Positions 19,106 through 28,306 of a DNA stretch of 64,000 bases are shown one piece after another. Each line of letters starts with the position of its first letter. The first letter of the stretch is position 1. The stretch covers positions 62,001 to 126,000 of the forward strand of contig CANNCA010000003.1 of the NCBI GenBank assembly GCA_947503005.1, in the 5' to 3' direction. Under the pieces are notes generated by a model, which worked only from the letters and a program-made list of their open reading frames with translations, ran no database searches and was not told the DNA's origin. Source of the DNA: an uncultured Flavobacteriaceae bacterium. GTDB taxonomy: Bacteria; Bacteroidota; Bacteroidia; Flavobacteriales; Flavobacteriaceae. A program made the position numbers and the translations under genes.

Positions 19106-19984
19106 TCAGTTATTATCTTCAAATTTGGTGTCCGCCATTCGAGTACGACTCAAAGGTAGTTTCGAATACTTTCTGTTTAACTTATCATCATCACTATCAA
19201 AAGCAACTAATTCTTTACTACCCATATTTTCAAGACCTTTTGATGTATCAAATCGATTACCTTGTAACTGCACGAACTTAAGTTTCGAAAGTCTTTCAAT
19301 ACTTTTAGGTAAAGCTCCATCAAATCTGTTATGCGATAATATTAACTCAAAGAGATTTGACATATTCGCAAAATCGATTTGTATTTCACCCTCAAATTTG
19401 TTTCCTAGAACGCCTAGGCTTTCAAGTTTGGTAAGTCTTTCAATCGATTTTGGAAGATTTCCGGTAAAATTATTACTGGAGAGGTTCAGTATTCGTAAGT
19501 TTTTAGCTAGTCCAATAGTTTCGGATACCTTTCCATCCAAAAAATTATTGAACAAGGTCAGTTCTTCTAATTTGGACCAGTTTGAAAAATTCCATGGTAA
19601 ATCACCCTTGATATCGTTCATCTCAAGTTTCAATACCTTTAAATTTTCCAATTGGGTAAGGGTACTGGGCAATAAGCCTGTAATCTTGTTAAAGGAAAGG
19701 TTTAGTACTTCGAGGTTTTCCAACCTTTTTAGTGTATAGGGTAAATTGCCTTGCAAGTTATTCTTTGGCAACTCAATACCAACTACATGGTTATCTTCAA
19801 TTTGTACTCCGTACCAGTGTGCAACCTCAGACTCTAAATTCCATGAATTAGTCCAAGAATCTCCATTCAAAGCCTCATATAAATCAATTAGAACGGCTTT
19901 TTCTTTTTTTGATATTTGTGCTTGGACACCGCTTACTAAGGAAAAAAGGAGAAAAATGGTAAAATAGTGTAGTATTCGTTTCAT
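19106..19984 (-). CDS. Secreted leucine-rich-repeat protein, paralogue 1 of 3
   Basis: 292 residues with a signal peptide (about 1-22), an N-terminal cap (KAVLIDLYEALNGDSWTNSW), then about seven LRR units of 23-24 residues in the plant-like form LxxLxxLNLSxNxxxGxLPxx, and a conserved tail ending MADTKFEDNN. Such LRRs make a curved protein-binding surface outside the cell. No type IX sorting domain or cell-wall anchor is visible, so it may be periplasmic or released. It is 268 bases from its next paralogue, with a hairpin in the gap, and may be transcribed separately. Confidence 0.88.
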   Translation of the reverse strand: MKRILHYFTIFLLFSLVSGVQAQISKKEKAVLIDLYEALNGDSWTNSWNLESEVAHWYGVQIEDNHVVGIELPKNNLQGNLPYTLKRLENLEVLNLSFNKITGLLPSTLTQLENLKVLKLEMNDIKGDLPWNFSNWSKLEELTLFNNFLDGKVSETIGLAKNLRILNLSSNNFTGNLPKSIERLTKLESLGVLGNKFEGEIQIDFANMSNLFELILSHNRFDGALPKSIERLSKLKFVQLQGNRFDTSKGLENMGSKELVAFDSDDDKLNRKYSKLPLSRTRMADTKFEDNN

Positions 19985-20150
19985 TCAATTGTCATTTATC
20001 CATTGCGCCCATTCTATCTAGCACCTAATTGAAAGTGGTTTCTAAGTATATTCAGGGGGACGCAAATACATTTAGTAAGGTCTTAACGAAGAATTATAGG
20101 TTTTCTGATACATAAAGGGCAATATTTTGACAAAAACGTACAAAACCCAA

Positions 20151-20174
20151 TAGGGGATGCTCTCGCACCCCCTA
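20151..20174. other. Stem-loop in the gap between LRR paralogues
   Basis: A 10-bp stem with one mismatch (20151-20160 with 20165-20174) and a TCTC loop lies downstream of the LRR gene at 20253-21161. It could end that gene's transcript, but the following T run on the minus strand is weak. The remaining 268-base gap (19985-20252) shows nothing else. Confidence 0.4.
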
Positions 20175-20252
20175 AAACCAAACTACTAACTAGAAAAAAG
20201 AATTACTACTCCTTTTGCTTTAAATACTTTTAAAACTCAATCATTACTGGCA

Positions 20253-21161
20253 CTAATTATCATTATCATCATCTTCGAATTTAGTGTCCGCCATTCTTGT
20301 CTTTGTCGTGTTGATATTCTTAAAATCGTATTTTAAACTCTTATCATCATGGTCAAAAGCAAGAAGCTCTTTAGCATTTACCAATTGAAGATTGTCAAAA
20401 GAATCGAAATTGTTATTTTGAATTTGCAAAACTCGCAGGCTGGCCAGTTGGCCAAACTCAGCTGGTATAGCCCCGCCCAGCTGATTATTGGCCAAAACCA
20501 GTTCTTTTAATTTTGCAAGCTTTCCCATTTCTGCGGGAATCGAGCCCTCTAAAGCGTTTTCGAATAAACCTAAACTTTCCAGTTTTTCAAGACTCCCCAA
20601 TGACTTGGGAATTAGTCCTTTTAAGCTATTACTCGATAAATTAAGAATACGTAAGTTTTTAATTTCCCCTAGACTCTCAGGTAGCGAACCTGATAAGAAG
20701 TTGTTAAAAGCTGTGAATTCTTCTAGCCTTTTCATATTTCCAATTGCTTCGGGCAAACCTCCTTTTATTCTGTTCATCTCTAACTTTAACGTTTTCAGAT
20801 TCGTAAGATTGACAATATCTTTTGGCAAAAGCCCTGTTAACGAATTGAATGCCAGGTTTAAATGGGTCAATTCTTTCAATTTTCCTATACTTTCTGGTAT
20901 ACTTCCTTCCAAATTATTCCTGAAAAGATTTATTCCGGTCACTTTTCCTTCTACAATTGTTACACCGTGCCATTTATCTACACTTTCAGATAAATTCCAT
21001 GTATTGGTCCATCCCTCTCCATTCGTACTTTCATAAAATTCAAGTAAAACTGCCTTCTCACTTTCGGAAATCTGCGCAAGTACCAATTTGCCATATAGCA
21101 ACAAGCAGAAAAGACAAAGTAACAGCAACCTCATTTTCTTATATGGATTTTCTAAATTCAT
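20253..21161 (-). CDS. Secreted leucine-rich-repeat protein, paralogue 2 of 3
   Basis: 302 residues from the ATG at 21159-21161; a second ATG nine codons in (21132-21134) would give a more standard signal peptide and cannot be excluded. Cap sequence KAVLLEFYESTNGEGWTNTW, then about eight plant-type LRR units such as LTHLNLAFNSLTGLLP, and the tail MADTKFEDDDNDN. It begins five bases after the stop of paralogue 3, so those two are cotranscribed. Confidence 0.88.
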   Translation of the reverse strand: MNLENPYKKMRLLLLCLFCLLLYGKLVLAQISESEKAVLLEFYESTNGEGWTNTWNLSESVDKWHGVTIVEGKVTGINLFRNNLEGSIPESIGKLKELTHLNLAFNSLTGLLPKDIVNLTNLKTLKLEMNRIKGGLPEAIGNMKRLEEFTAFNNFLSGSLPESLGEIKNLRILNLSSNSLKGLIPKSLGSLEKLESLGLFENALEGSIPAEMGKLAKLKELVLANNQLGGAIPAEFGQLASLRVLQIQNNNFDSFDNLQLVNAKELLAFDHDDKSLKYDFKNINTTKTRMADTKFEDDDNDN

Positions 21162-21166
21162 AACTG

Positions 21167-22057
21167 CTAGTTGTCATTATCATCTTCAAACTTCGTGTCA
21201 GCCGTTCTGATATCACGATTCGAATAAATCTTATTAAAGCCCTTTTCATCCATTCTATCTTGAATGTCATCAAACTCGAACAACGCCAAATCTGTTTCTA
21301 ACGGGATACTATTTCTTAAATGGTTTTTATCAAAATCATTATTCTGTAATTGCAAAACCCTCAACTTTGGCAGTGAAAATACAGTAGCAGGAAACTTACC
21401 CGTAAATCGATTCTCCGCTAAGACCAGCATACTAAGGTTAGAGAGTTTGCCTATTTCATCGGGAACACCACCTTTAATTTGGTTGTCCGCCAATTCAAGT
21501 CGTTCAAGTGATTTTAATTTCCCCAATGTTTCAGGGATTGTACCTTTAAGTTTATTGTTGGAAAAAGAAATCACTTTTAAATTCTTAATGTCTCCAAGAC
21601 TCCTCGGAATTTCACCAGAAATATTATTACTGAAAAGATCCAATATCACTAATTTTCTCAAGTCTCCAATATTCTCAGGTATCTTGCCCGTTAATTTATT
21701 TTTTCCGAGTCGGAGCACTATTAGACTTTTGAGCTCTACAAGGGTATTCGGCAATTCACCTTTTATGGCATTGAATGCCAAATTCAATACTCTAAGGTTT
21801 TTTAAATCACCTATTGAACTAGGAAGCCCACCAGATAAATTATTATTCATTAAACTTATCGAAACAACTTTACCCTGTTCAACTTCAACTCCAGTCCAAT
21901 TTGAAATAGGAGTTGATAAATCCCATTTCTCGGTCCAATCCGACCCATTAGTACTATGGTAAAGGTCAATGAGTGCTTGCTTTTCTAGCATCGGCACTTT
22001 TCCGCTAAGCGTACCCAGCGCCGTAAAAAAAGTTACTATGTATAACAGTTTTTTCAT
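21167..22057 (-). CDS. Secreted leucine-rich-repeat protein, paralogue 3 of 3
   Basis: 296 residues, signal peptide about 1-19, cap QALIDLYHSTNGSDWTEKW, about eight LRR units with the GxIPxxLGxLKxL spacing, and a tail ending TADTKFEDDNDN. It is the first gene of the LRR pair transcribed toward lower coordinates. Together with the genes at 20253 and 19106 it forms a tandem triplet in which the cap and tail are better conserved than the repeat surface. The ligand is unknown. Confidence 0.88.
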   Translation of the reverse strand: MKKLLYIVTFFTALGTLSGKVPMLEKQALIDLYHSTNGSDWTEKWDLSTPISNWTGVEVEQGKVVSISLMNNNLSGGLPSSIGDLKNLRVLNLAFNAIKGELPNTLVELKSLIVLRLGKNKLTGKIPENIGDLRKLVILDLFSNNISGEIPRSLGDIKNLKVISFSNNKLKGTIPETLGKLKSLERLELADNQIKGGVPDEIGKLSNLSMLVLAENRFTGKFPATVFSLPKLRVLQLQNNDFDKNHLRNSIPLETDLALFEFDDIQDRMDEKGFNKIYSNRDIRTADTKFEDDNDN

Positions 22058-22217
22058 TTATCAATATAAATTCCAAAATATTTATAAGAATTACCTTACA
22101 AAGAAACGTGAATTTTAAGATAAATTGCAAAAGATATCGATGAATTGACCTCAAAGAAGCTAGATTTGTTGTGAAATCGTCAAAAAGTGTTGTAAGTTTT
22201 AACTTACTTCAAGTTTT

Positions 22218-24131
22218 TTATTTCATACCATCCAATTCTATGCTCAATCGTTCCCAACTTTTCATAAGCACTTCTAAATCTCTTTTCTTTTTTTGGTACT
22301 TGTCGAAAAAGTCAGGCTTGGCGATTGTAGTATCGTAATCAAGATGAAGTTCATGGTCTATTTCAGCAATTTCTTTTTCAAGGGAAGAAATATCACTTTC
22401 AACACTACTAAGTTTATTCTTGAGTGATTTAAGCTTTTTTTGATTTTCGAAGCTATTGGATTGTTTCTTTGTTTTCTCTTTGACCGGCCTGACTTCGTTC
22501 TTTTTTTCAATGGCCCTAAAATCTTCTACTTTTCTTTGGTCCAGATAAAAATTGATGTCGCCTAAGTACTCTTTTATTCTTCTATCCTTGAATTCATAAA
22601 CTTTATTTGTAAGGCCTTGCAGGAAATCTCTATCATGAGACACCAAAATCAAGGTACCCTCAAAGCTCTGCAAAGCCTGCTTTAAAACATTCTTTGATTT
22701 TATGTCAAGATGGTTGGTTGGCTCATCCATGACCAATACATTAAAGGGCTGCAATAACATCTTTGCCAAAGCCAAACGATTGCGCTCGCCTCCTGAAAGT
22801 ACTTTCACATACTTTTCGACTTCATCTCCCCTAAAAAGAAAAGATCCCAGAATATCACGGACTTTACTTCTGTTCTTTTCATTGGCGGCATCGATCATCG
22901 TATCCAAAACAGTTTTCGAACCGTCTAAATACTCAGCTTGATTTTGAGCAAAGTAACCAAGCTGCACATTATGCCCCAATTTTAAATGGCCCTCATACTC
23001 CAATTCTCCGACCAGAACTTTAGCCAATGTAGATTTCCCTTGTCCGTTCTGACCTACAAAAGCGGTTTTGCTATCTCGTTCTATTAGTAGATTGATATCT
23101 TCTAAAACCTTATTTTCTCCATAGCTTTTTGATAGATTTTCAATCTCCGTCACCACCTTACCGGGGGTAATTGAAATAGGAAACCGAAGGCTCATGACAC
23201 TATTATCATCTTCATCAACTTCGATCCGTTCGATTTTATCCAACTTCTTTATGAGAGACTGTGCCATGGAGGCTTTTGTAGACTTCGCCCTAAACTTTTC
23301 AATTAAGCGTTCCGCCTGTTGAATTTCTTTCTCTTGATTTTTTTGAGCGTTTAGTTGTTGCTGTTTTATTTCATTGCGCAACAACAAATATTTTGAGTAC
23401 GGCTTATTAAAGTCATAAATACGCCCCAATGAAATTTCAATAGTCCGGTTGGTAACATTGTCCAAAAACATTTTATCGTGTGAAACAATGACCACCGCTC
23501 CCGTATAACCATTCAAAAACTGTTCAAGCCAAATAATCGATTCAATATCCAAATGGTTTGTAGGCTCATCCAATAACAGGACATCATTACTTTGCAAAAG
23601 TAATTTCGCCAGCTCGATACGCATTCGCCATCCGCCGGAAAAGGTATCTGTCTTTTTTTTGAAATCATCCCTTTTGAACCCAAGACCCTGAAGAATTTTT
23701 TCAGTCTCACCTTGGTAATTGTATCCGCCCAAAATCTCATAGTGATGGGTCACATCACTCAGATCTATCATCAACTGATTATAAACCTCGCTCTCATAGT
23801 CAGTTCGTTCGGCAAGTTGTCGATTGATTTCGTCTAGTTTCAGCTCCAACTTTTTAATTTCCTCAAACGCCTGATAAGATTCTTCCAAAACCGTTCGACC
23901 TTGTTCAAAATCAATATCTTGACGAAGGAAACCTATCTTGATATCTTTCTCCATGGCTATGGTTCCTGAATCTAGCTGCATATCCTTTGAAAGCAGCTTT
24001 AGCAGGGTAGATTTGCCTGCACCGTTCTTTCCGATAAGACCTACCCGATCGCCACCATTTAGTCGAAAGGATATTTCTTCAAACAAATATTCTCCCCCAA
24101 AGGAGACAGAAAGATTATGGATATTTAGCAT
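22218..24131 (-). CDS. ABC-F family ATPase
   Basis: 637 residues with two ABC domains and no membrane segments. The first has Walker A GKNGAGKST near residue 36, signature SGGWRMRIELAK and LLLDEPTNHLD; the second has GQNGQGKST, LSGGERNRLALAK and LVMDEPTNHLD. Between them is the linker rich in charged residues, and a C-terminal coiled coil (about 540-637) follows. ABC-F proteins bind the ribosome E site and modulate translation, or resist antibiotics. The overall form is like YdiF/Uup/YheS; a resistance role cannot be read from sequence. It is divergent from the DUF983 gene. Confidence 0.95.
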   Translation of the reverse strand: MLNIHNLSVSFGGEYLFEEISFRLNGGDRVGLIGKNGAGKSTLLKLLSKDMQLDSGTIAMEKDIKIGFLRQDIDFEQGRTVLEESYQAFEEIKKLELKLDEINRQLAERTDYESEVYNQLMIDLSDVTHHYEILGGYNYQGETEKILQGLGFKRDDFKKKTDTFSGGWRMRIELAKLLLQSNDVLLLDEPTNHLDIESIIWLEQFLNGYTGAVVIVSHDKMFLDNVTNRTIEISLGRIYDFNKPYSKYLLLRNEIKQQQLNAQKNQEKEIQQAERLIEKFRAKSTKASMAQSLIKKLDKIERIEVDEDDNSVMSLRFPISITPGKVVTEIENLSKSYGENKVLEDINLLIERDSKTAFVGQNGQGKSTLAKVLVGELEYEGHLKLGHNVQLGYFAQNQAEYLDGSKTVLDTMIDAANEKNRSKVRDILGSFLFRGDEVEKYVKVLSGGERNRLALAKMLLQPFNVLVMDEPTNHLDIKSKNVLKQALQSFEGTLILVSHDRDFLQGLTNKVYEFKDRRIKEYLGDINFYLDQRKVEDFRAIEKKNEVRPVKEKTKKQSNSFENQKKLKSLKNKLSSVESDISSLEKEIAEIDHELHLDYDTTIAKPDFFDKYQKKKRDLEVLMKSWERLSIELDGMK

Positions 24132-24151
24132 TCTTTGTGATGATTGTTACA

Positions 24152-24180
24152 TTGAAAAATTGGGCAAAACAGTACTTTTG
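24152..24180 (+). promoter_or_regulatory. Promoter of the DUF983 gene
   Basis: TTG at 24152-24154, an 18-base spacer and TACTTTTG at 24173-24180 fit the Bacteroidota promoter. The transcript would start close to 24186, which supports translation from the ATG at 24196 and not from the longer upstream reading frame. Confidence 0.55.
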
Positions 24181-24195
24181 AACAAAGTTGTGCAA

Positions 24196-24585
24196 ATGTT
24201 AAAAAAAGGAAACAAACTCTACAGCATTTTAACAGGAAGTTGTCCAAAATGCCATGATGAAAGCATGTATGTAGCCAACAACCCTTATAAACCGGGTCAT
24301 CTCTTCAAAATGAACGAACGCTGTTCCACTTGCAACACCAAATATAAAATTGAACCTTCTTTTTTTTATGGTGCCATGTATGTTAGTTACGCTGTGGGAA
24401 TTGCGTTTGCGGTAGCAGCTTTTGTGATTGCAAAGCTTTTATTGGGTGCTAACCTGATAACTACATTTATTGCTATTGTCGTAACCATGGTCTTGTTCAT
24501 GCCTATCATCATTCGATTATCACGGAATATTTGGATTAACTTCTTTTTCAAATATGATCCTCAGGCCGCTAAGGCGAATTCTTAA
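24196..24585 (+). CDS. DUF983 membrane protein with zinc ribbon
   Basis: 129 residues from the ATG at 24196. The reading frame is open 86 codons further upstream, but that part overlaps the start of the ABC-F gene and lies before the promoter. The N-terminal half has two Cys pairs, CPKC and CSTC, a zinc-ribbon arrangement; two membrane helices follow (about 60-82 and 85-105). This is the DUF983 family, often encoded near haem-copper oxidase genes in other groups; function is unproven. Its 3' end overlaps the convergent FAD oxidoreductase gene by 17 bases. Confidence 0.88.
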   Translation: MLKKGNKLYSILTGSCPKCHDESMYVANNPYKPGHLFKMNERCSTCNTKYKIEPSFFYGAMYVSYAVGIAFAVAAFVIAKLLLGANLITTFIAIVVTMVLFMPIIIRLSRNIWINFFFKYDPQAAKANS

Positions 24586-25630
24586 AATATTTCTTTTGAA
24601 ACCGACTGATGTCGACCTCGATATCCAAAGGTTTTTGCCGTTCTATATGATCAAACAACGTCAATGAAGCATAGGGGGCTATCAAAACTCCTCGCGAACC
24701 AAAACCATTTAAAACAAACAGTTTTTCATTTGCAGGGTGTTGCCCGATCAATGGTTTTCTATCAACTACGGTAGGTCGAACTCCCGCGACCTGATCGATT
24801 ACTTTGAAGTCGCAGTTTATAAACTGATCCATCTTTTGCAGCAATTCCTTTTTTGTATTTTCAGTAGGAGTGTTGGAAGTATCGTTGCGGTTGTAATTTG
24901 CCCCTATCTTGTACTTGTTTTTTCCCAAGGGAATACAGAAAATACTTGACTTGATCGCTTTCTTTTCATTTAATTCTGGCGCTTCGATGATTAGGTATTC
25001 TCCTTTATTTCCATTCATAGGAAGGTAATTGAAAAATGGATTTTCCTTTAGGCCAAAGCCTTCGGCAAACACAACTCTTTTCGATTTCAATGATTTATAT
25101 AAAACTGTTCCATTTTCCATATATAATACTTTGTAATCGAATTTATCAAGAGAGAGTCTATTTCTTTCCATCAAATATTCGGAATACTTCGAGAGTAGTT
25201 TTTCTGTAGCTATTCTACCTGTCTTTAGAACTGTTCCAAAGCCATATGGCGCATCGATATGCGGATTTGTATTGGATTGGATATCTGCCGATAAAAAGTC
25301 TCTCAAAAAAGGTTTATCCGTTGCCTCGAACCAGAGGTTTTGTTCTTCGGTTGAATAAAACCTTCTGACAATTGGAAGTTGATAGTCAAGTGTGACACCC
25401 AGCTTCTTTTCTAAGTTTCGATAAAATGGCTTTGCCAATTCAATTAACTCATTTGCCTTCCACGCCATCGTAAACCTTTTCAATATGACAGGATTATAGA
25501 GCCCTCCCGCTACGGAGGATGATGTTTGAGAACTATCTGAAATTACATGAAATGTTTTTCCATTTTCTTCTAGGTGCTCACAGAAGGATATTCCAGCTAG
25601 TCCAAGGCCAACCACAAGGTAATCTAACAT
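24569..25630 (-). CDS. FAD-dependent oxidoreductase (DAO family)
   Basis: 353 residues. The dinucleotide-binding motif GLGLAGISFCEHLEENG starts near residue 7, and the C-terminal GVRPTVVDRKPLIGQHP and NGFGSRGVLIAPYAS match glycine/D-amino-acid oxidase-type FAD enzymes. It probably oxidises an amine or amino acid; the substrate cannot be told. It follows the gldKLMN terminator, so it is a separate unit, and converges on the DUF983 gene. Confidence 0.85.
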   Translation of the reverse strand: MLDYLVVGLGLAGISFCEHLEENGKTFHVISDSSQTSSSVAGGLYNPVILKRFTMAWKANELIELAKPFYRNLEKKLGVTLDYQLPIVRRFYSTEEQNLWFEATDKPFLRDFLSADIQSNTNPHIDAPYGFGTVLKTGRIATEKLLSKYSEYLMERNRLSLDKFDYKVLYMENGTVLYKSLKSKRVVFAEGFGLKENPFFNYLPMNGNKGEYLIIEAPELNEKKAIKSSIFCIPLGKNKYKIGANYNRNDTSNTPTENTKKELLQKMDQFINCDFKVIDQVAGVRPTVVDRKPLIGQHPANEKLFVLNGFGSRGVLIAPYASLTLFDHIERQKPLDIEVDISRFQKKYFKNSP

Positions 25631-25652
25631 AATTCAAAGGTAGAGACGGTAA

Positions 25653-25688
25653 ATTAAAAAACCACATCTTTCGATGTGGTTTTTTAAT
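25653..25688 (-). terminator. Terminator of the gldKLMN operon
   Basis: A perfect 16-bp stem (25653-25668 with 25673-25688) with a four-base loop and A/T runs on both flanks lies 31 bases after the gldN stop. It can act on both strands. Confidence 0.9.
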
Positions 25689-25719
25689 ATCTTGAATTGG
25701 AATGTATTCACTTGTTTGC

Positions 25720-26634
25720 CTAGTAGGCCCACATATCTTGCTCCCTATCTCGGATGACCTCTTTGATTCTTTTAGCCTCCAATAATTGGAACAAGGCATT
25801 ATCAGCTATATAATCGTTTACCTTACGATCGCCATGTACGTTATCTTCTCTATAGATAACACCGTTAAAGCGTCGTGCGTTCAACAACATATCAAAAGAA
25901 ATTGGTTGCGCTGAATTGCGTTGATTGAATACTTTGGCATCATGTAAAATCTGCCTAGCACCTGGGTACCATACCCAGAAAAGCTCAACCTTTGCATCAG
26001 ATGGGTCCATAGACTCATCATCAATAAAGTTAACGTCTGGTGCAACTGGTGCAATTCCTAAAAGTCTGTACTTCAATTCACCTTGACGCTTGTCAAAGTA
26101 CCAGATACCTTTTATACGATACTCTTCAATATCCGCTGCCGAAAGTTCTCTCTCCATCACGTATTCAGGAGAAAGCTCCTCACCGGCGTTAATCTGTTCG
26201 TAACCGTACTCTAAAGTATCTACTTTTCGAAGTGTTGAACTTAAATCTTCGAACTTTCTTTTTTCCGTAAAGTACGAATCAACATAAACGTCTTCCAGTT
26301 TGCCATTTTTGATGTTCTTGATCAAAACATCGTAAAGCGATCTTCTGTCCGCTCCAATATCAATGGTATCCGTAGGATAGTATAACGGAAAGTTCACACG
26401 CTCATCAAGATCGATTACTTCCCAAATGGTCTTTGACCAAAGAATATCACGATCATCAACGTAACCATACTCCAAGGGAGCATCGTTATCCATTGCTTTC
26501 TGAGCTTCAGTCTTAACTCCTATTTCCTGTGGCTTCTTGGCATTCAAAATGTTTGCCTGGGCCATCATAGAAGCAGGTAGTAAACTAACGGCTCCGATTA
26601 TTAAAACATTCTTCCAATTCATTTTTCTAATCAT
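25720..26634 (-). CDS. gldN: Gliding motility / type IX secretion protein GldN
   Basis: 304 residues with a signal peptide (about residues 5-26; a second ATG four codons in is also possible). The sequence holds the GldN/PorN phrases DDRDILWSKTIWEVIDLDERVNFPLYYP (residues about 57-84) and IKEVIRDREQDMWAY at the C-terminus. GldN forms a periplasmic ring with the lipoprotein GldK beneath the outer membrane in the type IX secretion machine. It is last in gldKLMN, separated from gldM by 51 bases that contain an RNA hairpin. Confidence 0.95.
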   Translation of the reverse strand: MIRKMNWKNVLIIGAVSLLPASMMAQANILNAKKPQEIGVKTEAQKAMDNDAPLEYGYVDDRDILWSKTIWEVIDLDERVNFPLYYPTDTIDIGADRRSLYDVLIKNIKNGKLEDVYVDSYFTEKRKFEDLSSTLRKVDTLEYGYEQINAGEELSPEYVMERELSAADIEEYRIKGIWYFDKRQGELKYRLLGIAPVAPDVNFIDDESMDPSDAKVELFWVWYPGARQILHDAKVFNQRNSAQPISFDMLLNARRFNGVIYREDNVHGDRKVNDYIADNALFQLLEAKRIKEVIRDREQDMWAY

Positions 26635-26644
26635 TTAAAAGTAA

Positions 26645-26671
26645 CCGGGCAGACTATAAAAGTCTACCCGG
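26645..26671 (-). other. Intercistronic hairpin between gldM and gldN
   Basis: The minus-strand transcript can form an 11-bp stem (26645-26655 with 26661-26671) with a five-base loop. The only imperfect pair is a U-G wobble in that RNA and would be a C-A mismatch in the opposite strand, which argues for function in the gld mRNA. No long T run follows, so partial termination, processing or stability control are all possible. Confidence 0.6.
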
Positions 26672-26685
26672 CAATTTTATAGTTA

Positions 26686-28248
26686 TTAATTTGTAATCTC
26701 AATAATTACTGGAGATACTTTTTTCAGTTTGTAAGCCTTGTTGTTGGTAATATAACCATTGATATCAAAGATCTGAACTGCATCACCTCGCTTCGCTCTT
26801 TTCAAAGCAGACTTGGCTTGACCGTTCAATTTATTACCACTAACACTAACCGTAGGTTGACCTGGCACTTTGAACTTAAAGCCACTAACAGCTAGGTTCA
26901 AATCAAAATCAAAGTCTTCCAACATAGCGCCAACTGTAGCGATTTCAACATTCCTACGCGGTAATTTTAAACTACCCGTTTGCTTGCTAAGAGAACCTGA
27001 AGGTCTTGGAATATCCTTAATTCTGAATTCAGATCTAGAAGATACTTTTTGTCCATCAGGCAACGTACCTGAAGCAGTAATCGTAACAGTTCTTCCTTTT
27101 CCTGGGTTCATGATATATTTACTACCCTCTCTTCTCTTTAAACCTGTTGCAGAAGCAGTTACCTTATTGTTAGGTATACCAGGTATAGAAATAGACATTG
27201 GGTTAGCTACACCACGATAAACAACGTTCATCTTATCAGCAGCAATCAAAGCAGCGTTCGGCTTAGAAATGGTTGCGAATGAGTTCTTTACAGGAACTTC
27301 GATTTCATTACCATCTTGCTTAAAGTACAATGTACCTGCAACTTCATGGTCACCAGCGTTTCCAGAACCTATTAGCATCTTAACACCACCGGCTTCGATT
27401 TTATAATCTTTGCCTTCAGTTAATTTTCTACCATCTAAAGTTAAATCAGCTCTAACAGGAGTGGAAGAATTATCAGTTTTGCTGATAATAATTTTACCGT
27501 CATATTTTTCCCCTGTATAATAGGCAGACTTGCTAGCGAAAAGAGAAGTGGCAAAGTTCTTCAATGAAACTTGCTCTGTCAATTCACCTGCTAACATGGT
27601 TTTCAAAGCATCTTCTTCAGTTGCTTTAATATCGGCTTGTAATGCAGTCAACTTGGTCAAAGAAGCAACTAAAGGAAACCTTTCATAATGATAGTTGATC
27701 CAGTCAACTTTCTCACCACTGCGGTTTTCAACTTTTCCATTCTCGTCTCCGGTCTGAAAACGTGCAATAACTGAAGATTGAACTTCTTTATCTTTTACAA
27801 GTTTTATGACACCTTCACGGTAATCATTTATTCTTTTCAAGAAATCTTCTCCTTCTGGAGTTAAATTATCTCCTTGAAAAAATTTACCATCTAGAAAATC
27901 AGACTTATCCATTACTTGGTAATCTTTCGGGTCTTCAACACCCTCCATCATACCGTCTTTAAGAGTCTGCAAGTAATCGAAATACTCTTGAGACATCGCC
28001 TTAATTTTCTTAGCATTATCATAAAGAGGGCCGTATTTAGCCGCATCTTCAGATGCTTTTGTCGCCAGACCATCTAAGAAAGCTAGGTTACTTTCTGTAG
28101 TCTTTACGTTAGAAGTCTCCATCTTTTCGTTCATTAAACCGAACGCAGCTAGAACTTCTTTACTCATATTTAGAGCCAACATCGCGATGAAGATCAAATA
28201 CATTAAGTTGATCATCTTCTGACGTGGCGTTGCTTTTCCTGAAGCCAT
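26686..28248 (-). CDS. gldM: Gliding motility / type IX secretion motor protein GldM
   Basis: 520 residues. One membrane helix near the N-terminus (INLMYLIFIAMLALNMS, about residues 13-29), then a large periplasmic part with a helical segment to about residue 220 and several beta domains to the C-terminus. GldM dimers pair with GldL in the proton-driven inner-membrane motor and reach up to the GldK/GldN ring. The length and helix position match characterised GldM. Follows gldL by 58 bases. Confidence 0.96.
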   Translation of the reverse strand: MASGKATPRQKMINLMYLIFIAMLALNMSKEVLAAFGLMNEKMETSNVKTTESNLAFLDGLATKASEDAAKYGPLYDNAKKIKAMSQEYFDYLQTLKDGMMEGVEDPKDYQVMDKSDFLDGKFFQGDNLTPEGEDFLKRINDYREGVIKLVKDKEVQSSVIARFQTGDENGKVENRSGEKVDWINYHYERFPLVASLTKLTALQADIKATEEDALKTMLAGELTEQVSLKNFATSLFASKSAYYTGEKYDGKIIISKTDNSSTPVRADLTLDGRKLTEGKDYKIEAGGVKMLIGSGNAGDHEVAGTLYFKQDGNEIEVPVKNSFATISKPNAALIAADKMNVVYRGVANPMSISIPGIPNNKVTASATGLKRREGSKYIMNPGKGRTVTITASGTLPDGQKVSSRSEFRIKDIPRPSGSLSKQTGSLKLPRRNVEIATVGAMLEDFDFDLNLAVSGFKFKVPGQPTVSVSGNKLNGQAKSALKRAKRGDAVQIFDINGYITNNKAYKLKKVSPVIIEITN

Positions 28249-28306
28249 ATTTTCTAATTAGATTTTAATTAATAATTGATTTGGGGTTATTTAACTAAAG
28301 TTCTAA

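Noticed and set aside
20488-21036. Long plus-strand frames opposite the LRR genes (also 21264-21962 and 19086-19739)
   Set aside because: Complement of Leu/Asn-rich repeats gives long open but meaningless Ser/Phe/Lys-rich frames; no start context or family marks.
23938-24195. N-terminal extension of the DUF983 reading frame by 86 codons
   Set aside because: It overlaps the start of the ABC-F gene on the other strand, precedes the promoter, and the DUF983 family begins at the ATG at 24196.
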